NCBI GenBank assembly: GCA_031216915.1
Contig: JAUFNR010000012.1
Coordinates: 930,001 to 994,000, forward strand
Direction: 5' to 3'
Source: Pictodentalium vernedei
Taxonomy: Eukaryota; Mollusca; Scaphopoda; Dentaliida; Dentaliidae
DNA length: 64,000 nt
In this document: piece by piece, positions 54,645 through 64,000 of the stretch
Position numbering within the stretch: position 1 is the first letter of the stretch
How the letters are laid out: each line of letters opens with the position of its first letter
Translations under genes and position numbers: made by a program
Notes under the pieces: model-generated
What the model was told of the DNA's origin: nothing
What the model saw: the letters and a program-made list of their open reading frames with translations, nothing else
Databases searched by the model: none

Positions 54645-55165
54645 AGCAGGTCTAGTAACCGCTCGACTCCGTCCATCAGTTTCCTTGTCTTCTATGAAAG
54701 GGAATGATTTTATATTTGGTCTGCTGCTTCATAATGATGAGTTGTATTGTGTAAGCAATTTTCAGATCTGCCGTGCAGCCACTTCCTGTTTGCCGATACT
54801 TTGAAATTTTACTGTACCCACTGAACATTGAAATTTTCCGTCAAGGTTTTCTCGGCTTCTGTGCAAGGTATTGATTTTATATTTGGTCTGCTGCTTCATA
54901 ATGATGAGTTGTATCGTGTAAGCAATTTTCAGATCTGCTGTGCAGCCACTTCCTGTTTGCCGATACTTTGAAATTTTACTGTACCCACTGAACATTGAAA
55001 TTTTTCGTCAAACTTTTCTCGGCTTCTATGCAAGGGATTGATTTTATATTTTATCTGGAGCCTGATAATGATCAGTTGTATCGTGTATGCAATTTTCAGA
55101 TCTGCCGTGCAGCCACTTCCTGTTTGCCGATTCAATTGCATGCAGCGACGCAGGTCCAAACCCGG
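54645..55165 (+). repeat. ~178-bp tandem units in a short hairpin-ended element
   Basis: Opens ACCTGCGTCGCCAGCGGCAG and closes with the inverted word GCAGCGACGCAGGT near 55142-55155. Between are about 2.6 units of ~178 bp ('atttggtctgctgcttcataatgatgag', 'cagatctgccgtgcagccacttcctgtttgccg'). It probably is a separate short element inserted in family C. Confidence 0.65.
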
Positions 55166-55630
55166 TATTGGTCTTGGCTTGTTTACTTTTATGTGCAGGT
55201 TTTGAGGTTTGTCTTTCTTTTCTTCCAAGTGGCGACTTACCTTGTAGCATATTGCCATGGTTCCTGTTTTGTGTTAGGATGCTTCTCGGGGATATTATTA
55301 TATTATTTAACCCTTAAGCTGCTTATTTACTTTAATTTTGGACTTTTTGTGTGCAGGTTTTGATATTTTTTTTAAGTGGAGTTTTACCTCACTGGCGTAT
55401 TGCCATGGTGGTTACTGTAACATTTTCAGGGTATTTTTCTAAATTTTAACCCTTTGAAACAAATGTGATATTTTTTTTACTTTTATGTGCAGGTTTTGAG
55501 GTTTTTCTTTCTTTTCTTCCAAGTGGATATTTTTCAAGTAGAGTTTCACCTTACTGGCATATTGCCATTGTGGTTACTGTGACAGGGTATTTTTCTCAAT
55601 TTTAACCCCTTAAAACAAATGTGATACTTT

Positions 55631-57744
55631 TTTTAGCTCAACTTTGGCAAAGCCAAATTTGAGCTTTTGCCATGGCCAGTCGTCCGTCTGTCAACAATTC
55701 AATACGGCTCGGGCTAGAGGCCGTGTTTATGAACCGATCTTTACAAAACTTTTTGGGTACCTTTGTTATGACCGTGGGACGAAAACGAGTGTTTTGGGGT
55801 TCGGTCCGAAATTCAAGATGGCAGGCAGCCACCATTTTGTACCGACGATGCAGAAATCTGTTTTTTGCACACAACTTCCATATGAAAGCGCTGATTTGAA
55901 TAATTTTTTGTATGAATGTTTAGTACCATGGGATACATCACATATAATACGCGTTTTTTTCTCGTACGTAAATTATGCAAATTAGACTAACTTTGATATA
56001 TCTGGTGTTACTTTCAGCACTGTCAGTGCAAATGCCAATACGGCTCGGGCTAGAGGCCGCATTTATGAACTGATCTTTACGAAACTTCTTCTGTACCTTT
56101 GGTATCACTGTGGGACGAGAACGAGTGTTTTTGGGTCCGGTCCGAAATTCAAGATGGTCGCTGGCAGCCATTTTGTTCAAAATTAGAGGCAATCAGATTT
56201 TTGCGCAGAACTTCCACATGAAAGCTCTGATTTGAATAATTTTTTGTGTGCATGTTTAGTACCATGGGATACATCACATATAATACGGGTTTTTTTCTCG
56301 TGCAGAAATTATGCAAATTAGATGAACTTTGATTTTTTCAATGCTACTTGCACACAGTAAGTACACATGTCAATACGGCTCGGGCTAGAGGCTGTATTTA
56401 TGAACCGATCTTCACGAAACGTCTTGGGTACCTTTGTTATCACCGTGGGACGAGAACGAGTGTTTCTGGGTGCGGTCCAAAATTCAAGATGGCTGCCAGT
56501 GGCCATTTTGTACCGAAATTAGGTCTAATCAGTTTTTTGTACACAACTTCTATACGGCTCAGGCTAGAAGCCGTATTTATGAACCGATCTTTACGAAACT
56601 TCTTGAGTACCTTTGTTATCACCGTAGAATGAGAACGAGTGTTTTTTGGGTGTGGTCCAAAATTCAAGATGGCCACCAGCAGCCATTTTGTACCAAAATT
56701 AGTGCAATCAGTCTTTTGTACAGAACTTCTGTATGAAAGTTCTGATTTGAATAAATTTTTGTATGAATGTTTAGTAACATGGAATACATCACATATAGTA
56801 CGGTTTTTATCTCGTGCCGAAATTATGCAAATTAGATGAACTTTGATTTATTCAGTGCTACTTATACACTGTAAGTGCACATGTCAATACGGCTCGGGCT
56901 AGAGGCTGTATTTATCAACCAATCTTCACGAAACTTCTTGGGTACCTTTGTTATCACCTTGGGATGAGAATGAGTGTTTCTGAGTGCGGTCCAAAATTCA
57001 AGATGGCTGCCAGTGGCCATTTTGTACCGAAATTAGGTCCAATCAGTTTTTTGTCACAACTTCTATACAGCTCGTATTTATGATCTTCACGAAATTTCTT
57101 GGGTACCTTTGTTTTCACCTTGGGACAGAAATGAGTGTGTTTTGGGGTGCCTTTGTTATCACTGTGCTATGAGAATAAATATTTTGGGGTTCAGTCAGAC
57201 CCACTCTGGGACTCAAAGATTTCTTTTTGTGTCGCCTGCCCCACGAAGTGGGGAGCGACATATAGGGATTACTTTTGTTGTCTGCGTCGTCTGCGTCGTC
57301 GTCCGCATCACACTTTCGCTTATCTGCCACTCCTCTTTAACCTATGAATGGATTTTGATAAAACTTTCAGTGGTTCTTTATCACATAATGGCATTGTGCA
57401 CCTCCTATTTTATTTTTTGATCCGCTGTATTTTTTCCACAGTTATACCCCTTTTCCACTTAGAATTCTGTCTGAAATTTTAAAATATAGTGCAGGCGACA
57501 CAAGTCTTCCATGGAAGACTCACATCTAATTCTAGTTTAGCATCTGAATGTCACCCACCTTTACAATACTTTATCTATACATTTGTTACAGGCTACGGTC
57601 AGTATTTATGTACAGGCCATTACAGTACTTTATATGTACCTTTGTTATCAGGTCATTACCTAGATGTTTGTCATTGCTGTATCACATACTATACATGTAC
57701 ATATCTTGACAAGTTGATCTACAGTGTCATTGACACTTTCATTT
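55631..57744 (+). mobile_element. Helentron/HINE-like family A, copy A3, inserted in family C
   Basis: Same termini as A1/A2. The family C unit reads GTGATACTTTTTTGACTTTTATATGCAGG at about 58040; here it is split, with GATACTTTTTT before the 5' hairpin and ACTTTTATGTGCAGG straight after the 3' terminal CTTTCATTT. That empty-site comparison fixes both ends and shows insertion into a T-run. It carries about six core units and a further insertion at 57230-57528. Confidence 0.82.
57230..57528 (+). mobile_element. Hairpin-ended short element inserted in family A copy
   Basis: Begins GTCGCCTGCCCCACgaaGTGGGGAGCGAC, then a GTCGTCTGCGTCGTCGTCCG tract. Ends with the hairpin GTCTTCCATGGAAGAC and TCACATCTAATTCTAGT. 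Copies A1 (about 13027) and A2 (about 47231) are uninterrupted at this point (CTAGTTTAGCATCTGA), giving the empty site. Confidence 0.75.
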
Positions 57745-58539
57745 ACTTTTATGTGCAGGTTTTGAGGTTTGTCTTTCTTTTCTTCCAAGTGGTGACTTAT
57801 CTTGTAGCATATTGCCATGGTTCCTATTTTATGTTAGGATCCTTCTTGGGGCTATTTTTATATTATTTAACCCTTTAGCTGTTTATTTACTTTAATTTTG
57901 GACTTTTGTTTGCAGGTTTTGTACTTTTGTGTGCAGGTTTTGATATTTTTTTAAGTGGAGTTTTACCTCACTGGCATATTGCCATGGTGGTTATTGTAAC
58001 ATTTTCAGGGTATTTTTCTAAATTTTAATCCTTTGAAACAAATGTGATACTTTTTTGACTTTTATATGCAGGTTTTGAGGTTTTTCTTTCTTTTCTTCCA
58101 AGTGGATATTTTTCAGGTAGGGTTTCACCTTACTGGCATATTGCCATGGTGGTTACTGTGACATTATCAGGGTGTTTTTCTCAATTTTAACCCCTTGAAA
58201 CAAATGTGATGCTTTTTCTTTTACTTTATATGTGCAGGTTTTGAGGTTTGTCTTTCTTTTCTTCATAGTGGAGACTGACTTACCTTGTAGCATATTGCCA
58301 TGGTTCCTATTTTATGTTAGCATGCTTCTTAGGGGTTATTATTATATTATTTAACCCTTTAGCTGCTTATTTTCTTTAATTTTGGACTTTTGTGTGCAGG
58401 TTTTGAACTTTTGAACTTTTTTTTTTATTTACTCCAACCACCCCTTTACATTGGCCGCCTGTTGGTGAGCCACGGGGTACTGATACCCCCTCTAGTTTTA
58501 TGTATATTGTCGTGATTTTTATACACTCGGTTATTTTTT

Positions 58540-60140
58540 AGCTCACCTGACTGAAAGTCAGGGTGAGCTTTTCTTATCACTCTTCGTCCGTTGTCCATCA
58601 GTCCGTCGTCCTGTGTGAAGGTGGTGTTTGAGCCTCTTTCTCCTAAACCACTGGCCACATTTTAATTAAATTTCATGTAAGTGGTGGTTATATAGAGGCA
58701 TTTGGGTTTTTCCTCAAATTGGATTTCTGCTCATATTGTGGAGTGGGGTGGGGCCAAAATGCACAACATTTTAAAAAATCTTCTCATGAACTAGCCCTAG
58801 CAGAGACTTGATATTTGGTATGCAGTTTCCATTTGAGGTGTAGGCTCAAGTTTGTTCAAGAGAAGTTTGACAGACAATATTTACCTTTGTTCTGAGAGAG
58901 GCAAGAATTTTTGCCCCGCCCAAAATTTATATTTTCTGAACCCAGAGGCTGATTTGAACCAAATTTAATATGAGGTATTATTGGGTTATAAGTACTTGAT
59001 TTATGCCCCCAAATTTTTTTCTGCAGGCCCGTGGGAACCGCAGGAGCTAAAAATAGAAAAAAATTAAAACGCCCATATCTCCAAAACTGCACCGCACCGA
59101 GAATTTTTATTTTGTGTGAACCTTCCTTAGGACCAACAGAAAGGATTGGTAAAAAAAATTGCCATCGGTTTTATCATAGTTTCGGGACTTTAAAAAAGTG
59201 CTGAGTCAGCACTTTTTAACACTGTAGGCAATGGGAAAAACATTAAAAAATCTTCTTCTCCCGATCCAGCAGGCAGAATCTTTTGATATTTGGTATGCAA
59301 CATTGTAGGGTGGATCTGATTCAAGTTTGTTCAAATTGGCCCCCTGGGTTCATATTTGGGCTCAGTATAGGAGCCCGATTTCGAACTATATTGGGTATGC
59401 ACCATGCTTAGTGGGGTGAGATTCAATTTTGTTCAAGCCAAGTCCCTGGATTCATATTTGGGCTCACTGTGGGAGCCCAAATTATAACTTAGTTCAAAAT
59501 GAGGAATTTTCTTTAAAAATCTTCTTCAGATCCAGCAGTCGGAATGTTTTGATATTTGGTATGCAGCATCCTTAGGGGGGTGAGATTCAAGTTTGTTCAA
59601 GCCATGTCCCTAGGTCCATATTTGGACTCACTGTGGGAGCTTGAATGGTAACTTAGTTCAAAATGCGGAATTTTCTTTAAAAATCATCTTCTTCAGATCC
59701 AGATGTCGGAATGTTTGGATATGTGGTGTGTAGCATCCTGGGGGTGGTGGTGGGGGGGGGGGGGGGGTATCCCTGGGTCTATATTTGGGCTCAAATTATA
59801 ACTTAGTCCATATGAGGAATTTTTCTTTAAAAATCTTCTTCAGATTCAGCATGTTTTGATATTTGGCATGCAGCAACTTTAGGGGGCTGAGATTCAAGTT
59901 TGTTCAAGCCAAGTCCCTGGGTTCATATTTGGGCTCACTATGGGAGCCTGAATGACAACTTAGTTCAAAATGAGGAATTTTCTTAAAAATCTTCTTCAGA
60001 TCCAGCAGATGAATGCTTTTGATATTTTTTATGCAGCATCCTTAGGGGGGAAGATTCAAGTTTGTTCAAGCCATGTCCCTAGGTCCATATTTGGGTTCAT
60101 TGTGGGAGCTTGAATTGTAACTTCGTTCAAAATGAGGAAA
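58540..60140 (+). mobile_element. Helentron-like element of family B type
   Basis: 5' hairpin AGCTCACCTGACtgaaAGTCAGGGTGAGCT (58540-58569), then a CGTCCGTTGTCC tract and, from about 59240, family B cores ('cagcaggcagaatcttttgatatttgg', 'gggctcactgtgggagcc'). A 16-G run is at 59752-59767. The core pattern breaks off at 60140, where the direct repeat starts. A candidate 3' terminus (GAGGCATGGGCCTCTTG, 62036-62052) lies beyond the second direct repeat. Confidence 0.6.
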
Positions 60141-60534
60141 TTTTTATACTGTACCAATGACCCAGACTTAGCTGGTGCTAACTCCAACAAAACCAGGGCC
60201 AAACACAAATTTTGCCCCCCAATCCCCAAAATTTGCATCCAAAACAAAAAGAAATCATGTCCTAAAGGACCTCCATACTACGCCTCTACTGCGCATGCGC
60301 AGTGACGCAGTCGTCCCGAAATTGGCGCCAATTATCATTCTCTGTTTGGCCCTTCATCAGTCAACATCTCACTGATCTTTGTGCTTGTAAATCTCAGTTT
60401 AAAGGATGCCAGACACGTAATTTTTGGAGAAAATGTGATTCTAAGGAGGATAGAAGGAGGAGAGGAAAAAGAAGTGGCAAAAAATAATCAGGGCTGTACT
60501 TAAAATTTTTTGATGAAATTATGTTAAGTTGCCT
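60141..60534 (+). repeat. 394-bp direct repeat, copy 1
   Basis: Runs from TTTTTATACTGTACCAATGA to ATGTTAAGTTGCCT and is repeated at 61647-62029 with a handful of substitutions and one 11-bp length difference. It contains TGCGCATGCGCA (near 60291-60302), a perfect NRF1-type palindrome, and a GGCGCCAATTATCATTCTC stretch. It may be an LTR-like repeat or a segmental duplication; it does not start TG or end CA. Confidence 0.8.
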
Positions 60535-61089
60535 TTTTTGTTATTTTAGCCTAGCTCTTAAGTTTTATAATTTATTATATTCAGGTGTAAGGCAATATAG
60601 TAGATGACTGTACCACGATGTAGAGAAATGGACACAGGACAAGAACTTATCACACTGATGGTAGGAATACATATCTTTTAACAATTTTAACCTCCGTTCT
60701 TCTATTTGTAAATATTGGTTCTTCACGATTTATTATTGTTAAATAGTGCAGTATAAATACACTGCAGTGGTACAGGGTGCAAAATTTAAAAAATGTCTCT
60801 AACCGACTGACCATTCTAGTGGCTCGAACATGGCTAACTGAACTCTTGGCTATCTATAAATTCCCAGAAAACTGCTTTTTTATCATTAACAAGTATTCAA
60901 TGAAACTATGTATTCATATAAACTATGAACAAATTTTTACCTTATTTACAACTATACACACCCCGAACTGGGTAAACAACATCCCTCCCTTGAACTGTAC
61001 TTCATGAGCGGACCCAGCACGCCACAGATGAGAGCAACCATGGTACCTTGCCATGATGCACAAATCATTGAGCTACTTTCATCGCCATC
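60535..61089. other. Unassigned DNA between the direct repeats
   Basis: AT-rich, no ORF of note, no match elsewhere in the window. Confidence 0.35.
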
Positions 61090-61210
61090 GATTTGCATTA
61101 TTACAATTTATGGGAGAGTGCCTACAGGCACTCTCCCATAAATTGTAACAAGACAAAAATGTATGAACAAATCTTGAGGCTGAGAAAACATTTAGCACTC
61201 GACCTGTTAA
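61090..61210. mobile_element. 250-bp MITE, partial copy 3
   Basis: The central hairpin TTTATGGGAGAGTGCCtacaGGCACTCTCCCATAAA (about 61106-61141) is perfect. The right end AGCACTCGACCTGTTAA is at 61194-61210. The left end could not be recognised, and the right half is shorter than in copies 1 and 2. Confidence 0.65.
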
Positions 61211-61646
61211 GTTACTCAGAGTCAGACATGTTAACTCTCCTGGAATGCCTGGGAAAATCCCGAAATTTCAGTGTAGTCCCTGGCCTCCCAGACGAGAATC
61301 AGTTTTGGACCAAACATCCCGGAAAACAGTTGAATATTTCTTTCCTGCTGTTACTTATGTAAAATGTTCAGAGTCAAATCACATGCATTTCAAACTCTGG
61401 TAAAAACTCATGAAGCAATAAAATATGGATTTCAGTTAAATTTATTTAAGAAAAGGGTATTTAATGATATATATTTCAACTGTTTTCATGTTTATTTCTG
61501 TTTTTTTCTTTATAATCAGAGATTCATGATCAATGTGGGAGTGTCGAAGTGAAAATAGGTGACTTACTTTCAAAAAATTGAAAACTCCACCTTCATTGCA
61601 GTTTTTGGGTAAATAAAATATATGAAAAGGAATTAAATAATATATA

Positions 61647-62029
61647 TTTTTATACTGTACCAATGACCCAGACTTAGCTGGTGCTAACTCTAACAAAACC
61701 AGGGCCAAACACAAATTTTGCCCCCCAATCCCCAAAATTTGCATCCAAAACAAAAAGAAATCATGTCCTAAAGGACCTCCATACTACGCCTCTACTGCGC
61801 TTGCACAGTGACGCAGTCGTCCCGAAATTGGCGCCAATTATCATTCTCTGTTTGGCCCTTCATCAGTCAACATCTCACTGATCTTTGTGCTTGTAAATCT
61901 CAGTTTAAAGGATGCCAGACACGTAATTTTTGGAGAAAATGTGATTCTAAGGAGGAGAGGAAAAAGAAGTGGCAAAAAATAATCAGGGCTGTACTTAAAA
62001 TTTTTTGATGAAATTATGTTAAGTTGCCT
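61647..62029 (+). repeat. 394-bp direct repeat, copy 2
   Basis: Partner of 60141-60534. The NRF1-type palindrome is mutated here (TGCGCTTGCACA). It is followed after a few bases by GAGGCATGGGCCTCTTGTT, a family-B-like terminus. Confidence 0.8.
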
Positions 62030-62054
62030 ATTTTCGAGGCATGGGCCTCTTGTT

Positions 62055-62669
62055 GTCATTCTTGCTAATTGTTGCACTGCTTATTCAGTGTTTCCTCTCC
62101 CCTAGCCTTCTAAAGTCCCCCCTGGCAATTCTCCCATGCTTTTGGCATATTTTTGAGAAATTTCATTTCTAAAATTTCCTGGGAGAGTTGCTTGGTTACA
62201 GAATGTTTTCTGTTATTTTCCCCATAGTTACGTTTTCACCCATGGGTGTATAACGTTTGTGTTCTGCATCTTCCATCTGATGTTCTACAGATTCTCCCCT
62301 GGGAGTCTCTGTTTTGCATCAGATAGAGTGTAATTGATGACTGATTCCGGGCCAGTTTTTTCAGTGCCTGGAGTCATGTTTTCTAGTGTGTTTACACTGT
62401 TTGTTTTCATTGGCAACAGCCTTTTTTGAGGGAGGCTGTTTGCCTTTGTGGTAGTTTATCTCATTATAAGATACATTTATATTATCCGAAAGTGTCTTAT
62501 TAATTATTTTATATAAATTTAAAATTTTTGACCACACTTTGCCATCGGATCCATCGGGGCTCAACGTTACTTTTCAGCAACTTGGGCTTCTCTGAAAAAA
62601 TATTTTTTCAAAATTATTTTGTTTTGCAATTGTTTTTTCATTTATTAATGGATCATGTTATTATGTATC
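62055..62669. other. Unassigned leader upstream of DIRS gag
   Basis: Probably the left end and 5' untranslated part of the DIRS element that follows, but its inverted repeat could not be confirmed, since the right end lies outside the window and the sequence differs from the other DIRS family. Confidence 0.35.
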
Positions 62670-62670
62670 T

Positions 62671-64000
62671 TTGTGTCAGGGGTTTTTGCGAGTAACTAGG
62701 ACTTATTGTTGTTCTTTCACAATGAAGGGACATTGTTCAAATTGTAATAGGAAGAAATCTTCCTCTGACTTTCATGATCATTGTATTAATTGTAGTCAGT
62801 GTTCTCGCATTAATCCCTGTCCTATATGTGAACATTGGGATGAGAAACATTGGAAACGTGTGTCACGATATGTTGTTTCTGGAGAAAGAGCGATGCCGGC
62901 TCTTTCTCCACAAGGTCACTCTACTCTCTCAGTTTCTATTTCAGAGGAACCAGAACAGGGTGATGTTTCCATGTTATCTTCTTCAAGTGTGCGTCCGTCG
63001 TCACAAATGAATTCAGAGCTAGCGGCAAAAGTGCTCATGGAGATTAGACAAATGTCGTTCGCTAGCTCGCCCGGTGTAGCGTCCATTCACTGAATGGTTC
63101 GGCAGCCGGGTTCGTCCGATGCGGTCCAAGAGGAAATTTTGGGTGATGCGAGCACTATAAACATAATAGATGCACACCCAGTGACGGCGGATAGTAAGCG
63201 AGAACGGAGGAAGCCTTTTAGTCCGGTTCCTAGCTCGTCCAGGTCCAGCCGGGCCGCGAGCGAGAGAGGTCCCTCTCTCGTACAACAACATCTGGGACCA
63301 GATGTTGTGGTACAAAATGTGTCTTTAGCGGAGCATACGTCCGTCGCTCGGGACGCTCCGTTGTATAAGCAGTCCGCAGAGACTGTTAAGGCTTCCTCTT
63401 CTCGTCAGCGCACACGACCGCACCTTGGCTGCGTGACCGCCGATATTTTACCAGCTTCGCCGATGAAGGATTCTTCGGCGACCAGGTCACACCATCCGGC
63501 AGCCAGGGATTCGAGACCGATGGACTCCGGACGTTCGCATAGGAAAAGTATTCGGGAGCCATCTGATGCGGAGCTGCCCTCGGCGAAGCAGCGAAAGACT
63601 GCGCCTCCGCAGGTCTCGACATCGGACATTCTTGTGCAGATAGCACAGCTTATCGCAGCATCCCAGCAGCCGACAGAAACGGTGTCGGATCGAGAATTAT
63701 CCGACGGCGCTGGGTCGGTACGCTCCGCCGAAGCATCGGGGGCGGACGACCGGGAACATCGGGAGGTCCGACCGGATGGTGAAAGGGATACGGATGACTT
63801 GGAGCTATCCCTTTCGGAACAACATAAAGCTGCCGTGGACTTCATCCGGCACTTTCTCCTTCAAGTTGTTCCGTCGGGCCAGACTGCTGCGCTTCCGGAC
63901 AAGAGAATTATAGCGTCATTGGACTCTGAATTTTTTGAGCGGTTCAGGGACATCGCACCCGAGTTTCCGTCGCAGTCCAATAATGTTGCAAGAACATTTG
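62671..64000 (+). mobile_element. DIRS element, 5' coding part (gag-like), cut by window end
   Basis: The first part reads MKGHCSNCNRKKSSSDFHDH and then CSQCSRINPCPICEHWDEKH, the cysteine-rich start typical of DIRS ORF1. Downstream the plus strand is GC-rich and codes for a serine/arginine/proline-rich segment, then an acidic helical region near 63790-64000 (LSLSEQHKAAVDFIRHF). It is a different DIRS lineage from 32263-40836. It looks mostly intact, with about one break, and runs off the window. Confidence 0.75.

Larger units (their letters stand above)
50509..58496 (+). mobile_element. Helentron-like family C element, host to several insertions
   Basis: 5' end: hairpin GGCTCACCAACgttaGTTGaGTGAGCC (50510-50536). 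3' end: GTTGGTGAGCC (58461-58471, the complement of the 5' GGCTCACCAAC), then the hairpin GGGGTActgaTACCCC (58474-58489), then CCTCTAGT. Subterminal inverted repeats plus a 3' hairpin before CTAG-T are Helentron/HINE traits. The core is a ~355-bp tandem unit ('gacgtttgcgtgcaggttttgatg', 'tagcatatggccatgctttc', 'aacccttttcctgctgaatt'). A second copy of the 5' end lies near 54093, so two overlapping or nested family C copies may be merged. Insertions: family B 51470-53066, short retroposon 53163-53341, family A 55631-57744. Confidence 0.7.

Noticed and set aside
60141-62029. Calling the 394-bp repeats LTRs outright
   Set aside because: No TG...CA ends, no primer-binding site, no clear target duplication; left as direct repeats of unknown origin.

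Overview
The window is animal nuclear DNA that is almost entirely repeats, most likely from a bivalve mollusc or another marine lophotrochozoan. That origin is inferred, not proven. The inference rests on many short elements that open with a hairpin and run into a 'gtccgtccgtcc' tract, on ~150-bp tandem cores, on long poly-G/poly-C tracts, and on the presence of both Ngaro and DIRS tyrosine-recombinase retrotransposons. I see no rRNA, tRNA, CRISPR or prokaryotic gene. The only spliced gene I can support is a broken Mutator-like/YqaJ gene at 22104-30540.

Layout. 1-1280: Ty3/Gypsy-like RNase H fragment and a 250-bp MITE. 1281-9375: a young, complete-looking Ngaro-type retrotransposon on the minus strand, with split direct repeats and a 5' SGNH-hydrolase ORF. 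9860-11427: right-hand part of a DIRS element, holding a Helitron-like insertion. 11428-16110: Helentron/HINE-like elements and a 157-bp tandem array carrying estrogen-response-element-like palindromes. 16700-18660: two foldback transposons with 8-bp target duplications and inner ~60-72-bp perfect or near-perfect palindromes. 18660-22100: mostly unassigned, with a retroposon 3' end and a 315-bp tandem duplication. 22104-30540: the Mutator-like/YqaJ gene, at least four exons, with short foldback repeats in its introns.

31914-41748 is a nest. A TTAA-flanked foldback element holds a DIRS element in its left arm. That DIRS holds a 2.35-kb TTAA-flanked DNA transposon in its left inverted repeat, and a short retroposon sits in the foldback's spacer. 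42400-62050 is a mosaic of Helentron-like elements (families called A, B and C here) and satellite-like cores inserted into one another. Several insertions can be proven by comparing filled with empty copies inside the window. 62670-64000 is the 5' coding part of another DIRS element, cut by the window end.

The elements do not form a pathway. What they record is an insertion history, and several features (interspersed mini-hairpins in the Ngaro element, cruciform-forming cores in the hAT-like foldbacks, the domain set of the Mutator/YqaJ gene) look worth following up. Virus-like retroelements (Gypsy, Ngaro, DIRS) are described only as fossils: family, extent and parts.
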